Origin: Marsupella aquatica
Lineage: Eukaryota; Marchantiophyta
Direction: 5' to 3'
NCBI GenBank assembly: GCA_973895155.1
Contig: OZ316891.1
Location: forward strand, 10,230,001 to 10,294,000
Length of the DNA stretch: 64,000 bases
Shown: positions 1 to 11,812 of the stretch, one piece after another
How positions within the stretch are numbered: the stretch's first letter is position 1
Layout of the letters: each line of letters opens with the position of its first letter
Made by a program: the position numbers and the translations under genes
Notes under the pieces: generated by a model
Seen by the model: the letters and a program-made list of their open reading frames with translations, nothing else
The model's database searches: none
Told to the model about the DNA's origin: nothing

Positions 1-3000
1 TAGGTTTAGTGATATAGCACTCAATGGGTGATCCTGGGCAATTTTTGCTGTGCACCAGGCTTACACTTTGTGCTTAACTGTTCTTACAGATCCCTGGAGG
101 TGTCACTGCTGCAAGTGGTTTCAAGGCTGCAGGACTTTATGGAGGACTACGTGCCGTTGGACAAAAGCCAGACCTAGCTTTGATCGTGGCTGATGATGAT
201 GCAGTCGTAGCAGGTTGTTCTGCTCCCTTTCTCGAGGAGTTTGTCCATGGAACTCTGCAGAACTCTAGGCATTATAATCTATGTAAATGGTTCCTTCTTG
301 TTCTTAACTGTCTCATTTCATGTGTTCAAATCTTTGTCCGTGATTGTAAGGACATCTTGTGCACATAGAGACAGGTGTTCCAAACGCAGGCGAACTGTCA
401 CTATCTTAAATGTTTAGAAGTCTTTGTTGAATTTCTTTTTCAGGAACGTTTACAAAGAATCTCATGGCAGCTGCTCCCGTTGTTTACTGCAAAGATGTTC
501 TTGCGAACTCCTCTACCGTGGGTCCTCCTTGTCGTTGCACCCCTGATCACTTCTATATTCGTGGTCCTAGAGTTTGCTGCTGCTGTCCAAGTGCTTTTGA
601 GTTTTAGACTCCTAGCTGAAACTTCGAATTTATGAAAGTTAGATGTGCTTGTCTCAGCCACCTTAACAACGTAAATCATATTAAAAAATTGTGCTTTGCA
701 GGCCCGTGCCATTCTTGTAAATGCTGGACAAGCCAATGCAGCCACGGTCAGTTTGTGCGACTCTTCTGCTTTCTCGCCACTTTACTAGTCGATGATTTCA
801 CACATAGTTTCATGCGCATGGGTTACACTAGCTGAGTGGAAATATTCTATGTACTGATTTTGGTGCTTTGAATGTACCATACAATGACACCTTGTCAATT
901 CGGAAAGATATGTTAATCTCGGTTCGGAATGCAAATTTCCTGTTGCAAGAGACAAAATTCTTTAATATCTGGAGTCATAGTCTATCAAGACATACTTAAT
1001 TTTGACAGTTGTGTATCTGGCGAGGGTAGGGTGATGCAGGCTATCAGGACACCTTGGATTGTGCTCGAGCGCTTGCTGAGGTGAGACAACTTTCACTTTG
1101 AATATGGGCAATCACTGTTCTCTGAAACCTGACTGACGCGTTACGATAAATCATTATTGCTGACAAACGTAACATGGCTCCTGTTCAGCTACTTGGGATT
1201 GATGGAGGGGCCGTGCTTATTGAATCAACTGGGGTCATAGGACAACGAATAAAAAAGGTCAGATCAAGTGTGCCTACTGCTTTCCTTCCAAGGATTGTGC
1301 AACTGTGAAAGCTTGTAATCTTATTTGTAGGAAGAGTATCGTCTCCAAATATGAGTTGACACTGTTATCTTGCTGAGTTTGGACAACTCCATGGGACTGT
1401 TGTGAATTTTCTCGACTACCTTTGTTCCCATTCATGCGTCTTCTTTGGCGCTTTAGTCTCTGTCAGTGCGAATTACATGACATCTCTCTCTGAGTCTATG
1501 AAAAGCTGGGGTTGGTGGCGTGCTTTTGGACGATGAATTTGTTCCTTTTGGAGATTTATTCAAATTCTGAAGCATTGACTGATCCGTGCATCGTTATCCA
1601 GGGAGCACTACTCGAGTCTCTACCAAAATTGGTAGCATCTCTTTCTGCTAGTGAGCAAGCGTGAGTTTATCTCGGGTTTTTTTGCGATCTTAAAAGTAGC
1701 TGTTTCACAGCATGAACTTCACAGACTGGCCGTAAACTTGAATCACCAAATAGAAAAACGAGTTTCTGACGTCCTATGGATTTTAGTCCCCTCAATTGAT
1801 CCAAGTTTTCCAAGGATCCAAGTTAATTGTTTAATTTTCTTTATGGTTTTTCCTTCATTCAGGGCAGAGTCTGCGGCCATAGCAATTACAACAACTGATC
1901 TTGTCAGTAAAAGTGTTGCCATCCAAACTCTGGTAAGTTTCTTTTACATGATTAGATAAGGCATGTGCATGGGCCTCTTTAGGCGCCACTGTCCATGACA
2001 AAACCTGGATCCACCAGGTTCCACCATTTTTAGTACCTTTTTCCTGAAAATGTGGAGCAAAGTCTAACCCTAGAGGAGAAGAATGTGAAAAAGGGAGTAG
2101 CCTTGGACACTTCTCCTTTTATATGGCCAGTGGTGGTTTAAAGTCAATCACACTTAATCAGCATCGTTAAATTTACCCGATCAATTGATGTGGATAACAA
2201 AGCTTAAGGGGATCGTATTAGGATGTGGGCAATGGATGAATAATCCAGGGCCTATATGACCTTGCTCTGATTTTTCTCTGTTTACCCGTTCAAAATGAAC
2301 AACTGGAGTCTTATTCTATTTGCGTTGCTTTGAAGGTTGGGAGGACTGAAGTGAAACTGGGAGGAATCGCCAAAGGATCAGGCATGATTCATCCGAACAT
2401 GGCCACCATGCTCGGAGTAAGATTTCTTTCTGCTCAAGTTTCTCTCTCAAATTAAGACAATTAAGCTAGCTGTGATTGGTGATCTCTTGCATCCCCTTCA
2501 GTTGAAATGCGCATGCGCTGCACCTAATTAGGCATCTAAGTATTTCCTTGATAAGCAGGTAGTAACCACCGATGCACGGGTTACAGCAGATGTATGGCGA
2601 CCTATGGTCTTAACTGCTGTCAACCGCAGCTTCAATCAGATCACTGTAAGTTCCTTAAATTTGATTTTGGGTTATTTAGAGCTGATACTCCTGTTATTTA
2701 CTTCGACATTCTCTTCTGCTTTGTTCTGCACTGGAATTCAACCAAACTGGAGTGTTTGACAGTCGTTGTAATGGAGCACATTGCTAGGTGGATGGTGACA
2801 CCAGTACCAATGATACTCTTCTGGCTCTAGCTAGCGGGAAAGCTGGTGGACCTTTGATTGACCGCCTTGATAGTCCAGCTGCCGAACAGTTGCAAAGTGC
2901 ACTTGATGCGGTATGCTCATTTTGTTCAAATCATTAACATTGTTTGCGGATTGATTTGTAGCGGCATTTGGTCATGACGCAATGAGCGCCCCATGATTTT

Positions 3001-4341
3001 TTAAGCATTTTGGTTAATCTCTGCCAAATAGGTGTAAAGCTAACTATCGAAGCTTGAAACTATGGACCCCATAGATACTGACGTGAAGTTACCTTCAGGT
3101 TCTTAAAGGACTGGCGAAGTCGATAGCGTGGGATGGAGAAGGTGCGACATGCCTCATAGAGGTGTGTTTATCTTGCCAGCCCTTCGCACCAGTAAAGCCT
3201 TCTTGGGGTTCGAGGAAGTCAACGTTATGCATTCTTCAACGTTTTCCTCATAGAGATTCTGTCGTTCTGGTTAATGTTCTTTCTCTTATTAGTCTGCCTG
3301 GTAGTATTTTATTTATTTTGACGAGCCCTCCGCTGATTCTGTCCTCTAGGTGAAGGTGACAGGGGCAGAGACGGAAGCTGCTGCAGCTGCTGTGGCAAAG
3401 TCAGTAGCTGCATCGTCTCTCACAAAGGTAAGAGTGAAATGTGCACTTGGTTGTTTCTATTGCTCTGAGCCTTTGTATGGCTGAGCTAACCCTTCATAGG
3501 ACCATAATTTACGTGTTTCTGTCACATAGAAGTTTGGGGCTGTCGCAGTTTTGTGAACATATTGTCTCGTCTAGTATTAAACGGCTGAAACGCTCGTCAT
3601 GTGACTCAAAGCTTGCATACTTAACTGTCGTATTCTGGTATGTTGTGGAGCGCAGGCTGCTATTTACGGAAGGGACCCCAATTGGGGGCGCATTGCCTGT
3701 GCAGCGGGCTACTCGGGTGTTCCTTTTGACCCTCTTGAACTCCGGATTCAGCTCGGTGACTTTTTGCTAATGGATGCTGGCCAACCGATCGCTTTTGACC
3801 GGTATTGTGTACTTCAACACTTGATGTATCTCGGTGCTCAAGATCATTCTGGATCATAGTTGGCTTGTTCTGATCAGTTTTTGGCAAAGTTGTTAGATTA
3901 GAAGCTAACACTAACATTAGTAAGTATGCTGGGAGGTGCAGAGCGGGTGCAAGCAAATACCTGAGAACGGCTGGAGAAGTCCATGGCACAGTAGTAATTG
4001 ACATTGTTATCGGTAAGAAACATATTCTAGGCTCTAATGCATTATTTCATACTTAATGAACAGGAATTCAGTGTGCTAGTTCTGGATCCATCGGCTTAGA
4101 TTTTGTACTGTGCACTGGACTACCAATACTTTGAAAATGGGAAGTTGTCCACTTCATTTGCAGATGGTTTTAAGATTGTTGATAATGAAACTGTGAACCA
4201 TAGCCATTACTGCTCTTGAGAGATATCCCGAATTTTAAATTCTGAATTGGTTGTGCAGGTAATGGCCCAGCCCAAAGTTTTGCTTGGGGATGCGATTTGA
4301 GTTATGACTATGTCAAGATAAATGCCGAATACACCACATGA
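1..4341 (+). CDS. argJ: Glutamate N-acetyltransferase / amino-acid acetyltransferase ArgJ (5'-truncated)
   Basis: ArgJ moves the acetyl group from N-acetylornithine to glutamate in the cyclic arginine pathway; plant forms are plastid proteins. The reading frame is continuous over 15 exons: 90-213, 444-517, 702-746, 1030-1080, 1189-1257, 1602-1660, 1863-1932, 2336-2416, 2559-2645, 2788-2910, 3099-3161, 3350-3427, 3656-3801, 3942-4012 and 4259-4341 (TGA 4339-4341). All junctions are GT-AG. Family blocks appear in order: [107 protein letters not shown], and the C-terminus [19 protein letters not shown]. The family self-cleaves before the Thr of the MATML motif (established knowledge), and that Thr is present, three codons before the end of exon 8. 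Exon 1 here is internal: the transit peptide and first exon(s) lie left of the window. Bases 1-89 read as intron. Confidence 0.96.
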
Positions 4342-4825
4342 AAAGTTCAAAGTTGGCTCATGTTCACACCAGCATTAGTTTCAGAGAGTTGTAAAATCGA
4401 CCATCATCCGATTAGTGGCAGCTAGATCGCTTTAGACCGTTGTTTGCAGCAGTGACACTTGAAACTTAAGAAAGGTCGAGTAGCTTTCTCCAGAAAGGGT
4501 ACCGATTTGAGCGAATACTTAATGGGAACTAGGATCTAACGTAGGCATGAAGAGTCTCTCATGAGAGCACGTCCTAGCTCTGAAAAAGAGTTTGTAAAAC
4601 ACAAAATTCTTTCAGAAGCTGGGCGGAAATTTTGAAGGATATCGATGTCCACAGAAGTATTGAGTACTAGTCAATGCAAGTGGTATTGGCTTGACTACCC
4701 TTTAAGTACCTTGATAAACATGTCAATGAAACAAATGGGTTTGCCCAATGTGAAAACAAAAAATGCAACTGGCTTGACTGATGCGGTACGAATCTTATCT
4801 GCAGTGTGTTTAGAGAAAGGGTGCT

Positions 4826-5000
4826 CCTGTCCCAAAAGCTTGTTGCACTTATTACATAACACACTAGCTCAAAAAACTTGTGTGAAGCACAAAAGATGTC
4901 TTGCATGAAAGATGTGACTCGGTGCGCCTGTCCCAAAAGCTTGTTGCACTAAATGCATAACACACTAGCTCAAAACACTTGTGTGAAGCACAAAAGATGT
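4826..5000. repeat. Imperfect tandem duplication, period about 101 bp
   Basis: The stretch from cctgtcccaaaagcttgttg to gtgtgaagcacaaaagatgt occurs at 4826-4900 and again at 4927-5000. There are only a few differences (ttattacat versus aaatgcat). Nothing in it looks coding. Confidence 0.85.
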
Positions 5001-5377
5001 TACAAAAGATGTCGTGACATTAGAAATGGTATGTCATTTTGTAAAGATGACATTATGCTGTATGAAGATGACATTCTGATAAATTATGCAAAACATGATG
5101 TCTTTGTTCAAAATGTGAAAGCATAAAAGATTTTGTTGCACAAAGGAATCATTCCACAAAGTGATTTTTGCATTTATTACATAAATGACATTGTTGCATG
5201 TTGTTGAGCAAAAGATGGACTTTAGTAAATATGACTTAGCACAGAAGAAATTACAATGTACCTACTTTGACATTGTTACAAAATTATCATCATTTTAGTT
5301 ATTGATGTTGTTACAGTATTGTCTTTGCACCCCCTTTCTCAAATAAAAAATAAAAAATTACAGTATTGTTGTTGTAG

Positions 5378-5437
5378 AGGGTGAAGGTTAGAGCATGGGG
5401 ATGTGAGATGGGTGTCACGTGGTCTAACCTTCACCCT
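5378..5437. repeat. Perfect 15-bp inverted repeat (hairpin, 30-nt loop)
   Basis: agggtgaaggttaga (5378-5392) is the exact reverse complement of tctaaccttcaccct (5423-5437). It ends six bases before a run of TTTAGGG repeats. Confidence 0.85.
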
Positions 5438-5443
5438 TTGGGG

Positions 5444-5464
5444 TTTAGGGTTTAGGGTTTAGGG
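5444..5464 (+). repeat. Interstitial telomere-type repeat, (TTTAGGG)3
   Basis: Three perfect TTTAGGG units stand in a row. This is the Arabidopsis-type plant telomere unit in the G-rich orientation. Short interstitial arrays usually record telomerase-mediated break repair or are simple promoter telo-boxes; here no gene start is nearby. Confidence 0.8.
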
Positions 5465-6200
5465 TGAGCCTGATGCCCGTGCATTGAACAAAAGACATCG
5501 TGGTGAGTAAAACATGTTGAGGTGAGAAAAAGACGTTGAGAGAAAAAGTGTTGAGGCGAGAAAATTATATCAAGATGAGGAAAACATGTTGAGGACAGAA
5601 AGATGTCAAGGTGAATCACCTTTTTTTCTCCGCCCCCCCCCCCCCCACACACACACTCTTACTGCCTGCAGGGAGGAGGGGATTAATAGGGTTTTGGTGG
5701 ATCAAACTCTTTGGGAAAAGTTGAATTTCACCAAACTGTCACAATTCTTTTATTACATTTTAGTGTGCAATTTTTCTCATTAGGTCAAAGTACTCGTTTC
5801 TCTTCTTCCCCCTCTCTTTGTTTTTCAATTTCCTCATTTTTTAATTATTATCTATTTTGGTTTATTTCCATCATTTTATTCCCCTTCTCTCTTTCTCTCC
5901 TGATGCCTCAATTTTTATTAGGTCAATGTGCCCTTTTCTTTTCATTTCCCCAATTTTTAATTATTTTTTTGCATTTCCCCAAAAAACAGTTCTCTGTTTT
6001 TTTCCTTTATTTCTATCCTTTTATTCCCCAACCACTTGACACTTCCTTCCCCTACTTGCTGCTATTGGCTACGGCTTAGTTCTAGTTAACCCTTAGTTAA
6101 CCCTTGTGGTTTTTAGGGGGAGACCTGGTTTGGTGATTGTCTAGAACTTCCTATGAGGATTCCATATGGTAGCATTTAGTCCAGTCCCCAAGACAAGAGT

Positions 6201-6527
6201 CAAGGGGGAGTTTGTTAGATATTGCTCTAGTCTTGTGACTCATGAGCTAACCACAGTTAGTCTAACTCGGGTTAGGACTTAGCTAATGTTAGCGGTAGTG
6301 CTGGTGTGCATATAGCCAGGGTTGATGCCAAACCCTGGTGGAACTTAGGCTCATTGTTACGGAGCTAGTTGAGAGATATGAGAGGTCGACCTAGAGTGCA
6401 GTAAAGCGCTTGTGTGTTCCCGTGGACGTAGCCTCATGTGGAGGTGAACCACGTATCTCTCTGTGTCAACTATTGTGGGTTGGATGGTTCATGGGCTTGC
6501 TGTTATGAATGTCGTCTATGCTCAACA
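6201..6527 (+). mobile_element. Copia-type 3' end: polypurine tract plus LTR
   Basis: The purine run caagggggag (6201-6210) directly precedes an LTR-like block of 315 bp (6213-6527) that starts TGTTAGATATT and ends CTATGCTCAACA, with TG...CA termini. A polypurine tract next to TGTTAG is the usual 3' LTR junction of plant Ty1/copia elements. The LTR is homologous, in reverse, to the block at 16554-16897 and partly to 21204-21604. No reverse-transcriptase or RNase H frame precedes it, so this is a truncated element on the + strand. Confidence 0.8.
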
Positions 6528-9125
6528 TGAAAGAGAAATTCCTAGAAATACTCCTTAACTAATTTTTCCAGATTCATTCTTCATAAGTGGACCTCTCTGG
6601 ATTTAAGGGGCCCCTAGCTAGGTGGGACTGGCTAAGAACTGCCTTAGACATGGCAAATTTTAACCAAAAGTGGCAAGAAAAACTTACTGGAAATACATGC
6701 TTGATAGACCCCAAAATGAAAGCTGTTATTTGATGGCCTTGAGTGATCTGGACTCTTAAACTAAACCATAGTATCCCAAACCTCACATGTTTAGTTGGGG
6801 TGAAAAATTGGTTTGAGAGTCTATGAAACAAAACCATCTTTTTAAGTGAAATGTAATTTGACAAATTTTAGTGAATTCAAAAAACTGAAACCCCTGCGGA
6901 ACCCAAATTAACTTGTTGCCATCAGATAGCACGTTGGTTTTGGAAAACAATTGTACTTCTGTGGTCAACAGCAACATTGTCCATCCGGCTTCCAAGATTC
7001 ATGTGAGTAGTCTATCTAAACATTAATTAAAAAACAATAATCTGTCGTCACCTTTGCTATTGTGCGTTTGATTGCCTTTTGGCACATGTCAAGCTCCGAG
7101 TGCATTTGGTAAGTACACGAGTTCCTTTTGGGAACGATGAATTGGGAATTTGGGACCGTACCAGACAAGCAGAGGCTTCCCCGGGTTTCGGAAAGACCCT
7201 TGCTGTCAGTAAAGTTTCCACTCAGGAGTGAGCGAAGAAAGTCCTTGGCTCCAGCTTCCCTGCCCTCAAGGATGGGCAGGCCTCATTGGCTACGTGTCTG
7301 GAACGGATAGGGGACTTTGTGCTCGTGTCGGAAAACTGTTTGCGCTATTAGGCATCTGAAGGGGTCTTTAAGTACGGTACCTCTGATGTGGCTGCCGTAC
7401 TTCCATTGTGGGACGGTCCACAATAGACGTAAGTGTTTGCTGGATTTCTGGATTCTAGCACGTGTCGATGCCTCCTTTAGCAGTTGGCACGCTTGTGTAG
7501 CTTACGAGACATTTTGGTGCCAATTGTTTATTTAGGTTTAATTGATTTTTGGGGTGCCAGTTTGTTGGAGCTCAGAAAAAAAAAACCACGTTGGGATGAT
7601 TGTAAGAATGAACGGCCAAAGTTAAGAGAGTGGGTCAGATTGTCAAAATGAATAGTGTATTTTATGATTTTAACTGAAAGGTGACCCCTTTATAATCATT
7701 TTCAAATAGTTTACCTGATGGCTTCTCAATTCCAGATTAGTCTAGATATTCACAAAGTGAGAATTTCATTTTTAGATGATTTGTTATATTTGACATCTTA
7801 GTGTTCATAGAAAATGGAGAGAATGATCTCAAGAAAATATTGCAATTGTCAAAAGGTGTCACAATCTTTCTAATCATCAATTGTACGGAAGCAAAGTGGT
7901 TTGGAAATACATACCGATTGGGCGGACCTTCCATTGATTTAACATTGCATTGTTGTTGGCAACCTGTGACAGAAGGCTGTTACTCTGCATAGTTATTTAA
8001 GGAGCGGGTAAAACACTTTTCATGGCACAACTTCTCAGTGAATTTTGAGATAGGGATGTTGTGATTAATCAAACAGATCCTTTGTCAAAACATGTGTCTA
8101 GTGAGCAGCTCAAAATGGAATGAAATGAAGAGCACATTATGGCAAAAGACAAGACAAACAACACTGCCTCATGCAAGAAAGGATAACAATGCTGTTGTCC
8201 CACCTGGAACGGAAGAAACAATGAGGAAATTGCATTACACTTTACGATGAAACTGCACACGGAAAAAAACACTGCTCCGGAAAGGGACAAAAGAGATGGA
8301 GAGTCTTTGATTGGAACTTCCAAGACCTAAACTTCTTCCATGCACATTAAACTCTAACTCAGTTCACTGGTTCCTGCAAATCTCATTTATTACAACCCTC
8401 TAGGTCCCACTCTTAGATGTTGCCAGTCTGCCCATTTGCATGGTAGGTGGTAAGAGAGTGATTTCCAATTTTTATAATTATCAAGTCTTTTGTGTGCAAA
8501 GGGCACACTCTCCCCTTTGGGATGAGGGTGTGTGCAAGAGCTGGTTGACTCATCAAGCTTGAACCTAGCCTAGAACCTCACTTGCTGCAATGAAGATATA
8601 TAGCTACTACTGGGTTATGCAGGCTTGTTGAGACAATTGTATATAGAGCAAACTTACAATTATGTGGATCAGCGCACCATAGGTACCATTCAGAAATGTG
8701 AGGACATACACCCTTCACCTTCATTAAGGAAGAAAGGCAAGATTGAGGTTCATTATGAGCCTTGCACCCCTTGCCAAACTTTCTCCTCCAACTGCCTAAG
8801 TTGAGGGGCTAAAGGCATGGATTGTACCTTACTTTGAATGGAGTTTGTGTTAAATGGGAAATGGGGGCACCTATTGGGTTTCAACTTCGCTACCTGTGCT
8901 TCTCCCAATAATAGTAACCCCAATTAGGCAATACACTTTTGAGTGACCAGCTCTACCAACTTCCGACCAAAGTTGCCTGGGCAGCGGGCAGTCAGAGTTA
9001 AACAACTGAACTCACCTCTACCTTACTTTCTACCAAAGTGCAATAACAGGCAATAACGGGCAGCACCCAAATGGCTGGGCCCAATTTAAATGACTTGCCA
9101 ATTCAATGAACCCGTTCAGAGTCAC
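6528..9125. other. Intergenic, nothing recognised
   Basis: No conserved frame, RNA gene or recognisable element was found between the copia LTR and the 135-bp repeat array. Frames here are short and show no family motifs. Around 7360-7430 there are small nested inverted repeats (gtacgg/ccgtac and attgtgg/ccacaat). Confidence 0.5.
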
Positions 9126-9690
9126 TAGACAGAATATGTCCAAAGGGAAGAAGACATTTTTTTTCCCCTCTCTGAAACTTCCTTCAAAGCAGAAAAGAAA
9201 AACATATTGCACAGAAAGGGCCAGACCAGGTACAATATAGAGCAAACAGAAGAAGTCCAAAGAGAACAAACCCAAAAGAAGAAAGTGCAACCCAGGGAAA
9301 AATAAGATAAAACATCCTTTAAAGCAGAAAAGAAAAACATATTGCACAGAAAGGGCCAGACCAGGTACAATATAGAGCAAACAGAAGAAGTCCAAAGAGA
9401 ACAAACCCAAACGAAGAAAGTGCAACCCAGGGAAAAATAAGATAAAACATCCTTTAAAGCAGAAAAGAAAAACATATTGCACAGAAAGGGCCAGACCAGG
9501 TACAATATAGAGCAAACAGAAGAAGTCCAAAGAGAACAAACCCAAAAGAAGAAAGTGCAACCCAGGGAAAAATAAGATAAAACACTACATTAAATTAATG
9601 ACTTTCCCATGAACCTCGTTCCGAATTTAGACAGAATATGCCCAAAGGAGGGAACACCCTTTTTCGCCCCCTCTCTGAAAGTTCCTTTAA
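9126..9690. repeat. 3 x 135-bp tandem repeat with repeated flanks
   Basis: Three near-identical 135-bp units start at 9181, 9316 and 9451 and run to 9585. Units 2 and 3 both begin cctttaaagcagaaaag; unit 1 has ccttcaaag. Because 135 is a multiple of three, a minus-strand frame stays open across the array and reads as a repeated Phe/Leu-rich 45-residue unit. The sequence before unit 1 (gacagaatatgtccaaagg..., 9126-9180) recurs after unit 3 (gacagaatatgcccaaagg..., from about 9631), so the array sits inside a larger duplication. Confidence 0.9.
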
Positions 9691-10231
9691 AAAGGGGGGA
9701 GCAACTTTATCACACGACAGATCCGAAATGCAAAAACAACTCTAGCGCGGCTGTTGGAAGCACTTTCGATTGGATTGGAATGCAGGAGTCGATATAATCA
9801 GGTGGGTCTTCGAGAGAGGGGGAGGGTGTGCGGCTGGGAGGCTGTGGGAGGTCGAGTGAGGTAGAGTTGTGAAGCTGGGAGGCCAGGAGAAAACGCTGGG
9901 CAACGCAAGCACGGCCTCAAATTGTGATTCTATTCTGGTCCTGTCGGACACTTGTTTCTTCATCATTCTACGCATCTTTCGTTCTCTGTCGTCTCGTGGA
10001 GTTTCGAGAGGAATTCGTCATAATAATTCTCCTCTCTTCCTCTTTCCATTGTTGGGTTTCTCTTTACGCTTACGCGTGTGAGACGATCCTTGAGGAGGGG
10101 GTTACTCTCTCGTCGCGGTAGAACATTTTGTGAAAAGCTAGCTTTCGTTGCGGGTTGGAAAGCATTTCTCGGCGACGGTGGTCGGAGGTTTTGTGGATTT
10201 GTGTGATTGGCAGCAGACACAGAAATACACA
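9690..10231 (+). promoter_or_regulatory. Upstream region and 5' UTR of the AGPase small-subunit gene
   Basis: This stretch holds no independent gene. Several short upstream ATGs (for example 9869 and 9924) open frames that end before or near the main start. The ATG at 10148 is in frame with the enzyme but adds 28 residues unlike a transit-peptide start. No clear TATA box was identified. Confidence 0.4.
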
Positions 10232-11812
10232 ATGGCCATGGCGGCGGGGTCCTCTGCTTTGATGCGGGCTCACTGTGCCCCTCCTGCAGCGGCTCGTGGT
10301 GTTGCTGAGAGAGAGCTTGCTGCAAGCAGGATGATGAGCAGCTGCTCTAGGGATTTAGGGTCCTCGGCCTCTGCACTCCGTGGGGCGAAGCTGATGTGCA
10401 ACAACAATCATGGTACCAACAGAAACAGGGCAGGGAAGATGAATTTGGTGGTACCAAGAGCGGTCTCCGATTCTCCACCTTCAGAGTCATGCCTTGATCC
10501 AGACGCAGGAAGGAGTGTCCTGGGCATCATCCTTGGAGGAGGCGCTGGCACCCGGCTGTATCCTCTCACGAAGAAGAGGGCCAAGCCAGCGGTCCCACTG
10601 GGTGCTAATTACCGTCTCATCGACATTCCCGTGAGCAATTGCATCAACAGCAACGTCAACAAGATTTATGTACTCACGCAATTCAATTCTGCGTCCCTCA
10701 ATCGCCATCTCTCCCGAGCTTATGCCAGCAACATGGGTGGTTACAAGAATGAAGGTTTTGTGGAGGTCTTGGCTGCCCAGCAGAGCCCTGAGAACCCTAA
10801 CTGGTTCCAGGGCACAGCCGATGCCGTGAGGCAGTACTTGTGGCTCTTCGAGGAGCAGCAGGTGCTGGAGTATCTCATTCTGGCAGGAGACCATCTCTAC
10901 CGTATGGATTACCAGGATTTCATCAGGAAGCACAGGGAAACTAATGCTGACATCACTGTTGCTGCCCTTCCCATGGATGAAGCTCGTGCCACTGCATTCG
11001 GCTTGATGAAAATCAATGACAGGGGCCGGATTATTGAGTTCTCCGAGAAACCTGAGGGGGATGAACTGAAGGCCATGATGGTGGACACCACAGTGCTTGG
11101 TCTTGACAAGGAGAGGGCCAAGGAGCTGCCATACATTGCTAGCATGGGTATCTATGTCGTCAGCAAGGAGGCCATGATTAAACTACTGCGTGAGGACTTC
11201 CCCGAGGCGAATGACTTTGGCAGCGAGGTCATTCCTGGCGCCACCAAACTCGGAATGAATGTGCAAGCATACCTGTATGATGGGTACTGGGAAGACATTG
11301 GGACCATTGAGGCCTTCTACAATGCCAATTTGGGCATCACCAAGAAGCCCGTCCCAGACTTCAGTTTTTACGACAGGACTTCTCCAATCTACACTCAGGC
11401 ACGATTCTTGCCTCCATCTAGGATGCTGGATGCGGATGTAACCGATAGCGTCATCGGTGAGGGTTGTGTGATTAAGAACTGCAAGATCTTCCACTCGGTT
11501 GTGGGGCTGCGGTCATGGATTGCTGATGGAGCTGTTATTGAAGATGCTCTGCTGATGGGTGCTGACTACTACGAGACAGACGAGCAGAGGAGCGAGTTGT
11601 TGGACACTGGTGGCATCCCCATGGGCATTGGCCGGAACTCCATCATCAAACGTGCGATTGTCGACAAAAATGCTCGGATTGGGGAGAATGTGAGGATTGT
11701 GAACAAGGATGATGTGAAAGAGGCTGCCAGGGAAACTGATGGGTACTTCATCAAGAGTGGGATCGTGACCATCATTAAAGATGCTGTTATCCCGAACGGC
11801 ACTGTGATTTGA
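10232..11812 (+). CDS. APS1: ADP-glucose pyrophosphorylase small subunit, plastid, intronless
   Basis: This enzyme makes ADP-glucose from glucose-1-phosphate and ATP, the committed step of starch synthesis, as a heterotetramer with large subunits in the plastid stroma. The 526-residue frame from ATG 10232 fits plant small subunits. The first ~85 residues form a Ser/Ala/Arg-rich transit peptide. Motifs: CLDPDA near residue 87 (position of the regulatory cysteine that in potato tuber AGPase forms the inter-subunit, thioredoxin-sensitive disulphide), [21 protein letters not shown] (nucleotide-binding loop), [24 protein letters not shown] (catalytic Asp), [27 protein letters not shown], then the C-terminal left-handed beta-helix. 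I chose 10232 because its context (cacaATGGCC) is good and the protein then starts MAMAAGSS; an in-frame ATG at 10148 is less likely. The entire enzyme is one exon, unlike the multi-exon angiosperm genes. Confidence 0.97.
   Translation: MAMAAGSSALMRAHCAPPAAARGVAERELAASRMMSSCSRDLGSSASALRGAKLMCNNNHGTNRNRAGKMNLVVPRAVSDSPPSESCLDPDAGRSVLGIILGGGAGTRLYPLTKKRAKPAVPLGANYRLIDIPVSNCINSNVNKIYVLTQFNSASLNRHLSRAYASNMGGYKNEGFVEVLAAQQSPENPNWFQGTADAVRQYLWLFEEQQVLEYLILAGDHLYRMDYQDFIRKHRETNADITVAALPMDEARATAFGLMKINDRGRIIEFSEKPEGDELKAMMVDTTVLGLDKERAKELPYIASMGIYVVSKEAMIKLLREDFPEANDFGSEVIPGATKLGMNVQAYLYDGYWEDIGTIEAFYNANLGITKKPVPDFSFYDRTSPIYTQARFLPPSRMLDADVTDSVIGEGCVIKNCKIFHSVVGLRSWIADGAVIEDALLMGADYYETDEQRSELLDTGGIPMGIGRNSIIKRAIVDKNARIGENVRIVNKDDVKEAARETDGYFIKSGIVTIIKDAVIPNGTVI

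Larger units (their letters stand above)
4342..6199. other. Intergenic, AT-rich, no gene seen
   Basis: I find no supportable gene between the argJ stop and the copia polypurine tract. The first 200-300 bases are presumably argJ 3' UTR. The stretch holds a roughly 100-bp tandem duplication, a 15-bp inverted repeat next to TTTAGGG repeats, degenerate gatgttgaggtgag-type repeats (about 5489-5620), a C14 run followed by (AC)n at 5633-5657, and T-rich, pyrimidine-rich DNA at 5730-6060. The open frames at 5586-6079 are low-complexity Phe/Ser-rich translations of that pyrimidine tract. Confidence 0.6.

Noticed and set aside
9030-9560. 176-codon minus-strand frame of hydrophobic repeats as a membrane protein gene
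   Set aside because: The frame is open only because the DNA repeat is 135 bp; there is no family motif, a second frame is open as well, and no promoter or splice context supports it.
10148-10231. Upstream in-frame ATG of AGPase as the true start
   Set aside because: It adds 28 residues unlike a transit peptide start, and the 10232 ATG has better context and a more usual protein length.
10487-10933. Antisense frame across AGPase
   Set aside because: It is a shadow of a strongly conserved coding strand, with no motif.
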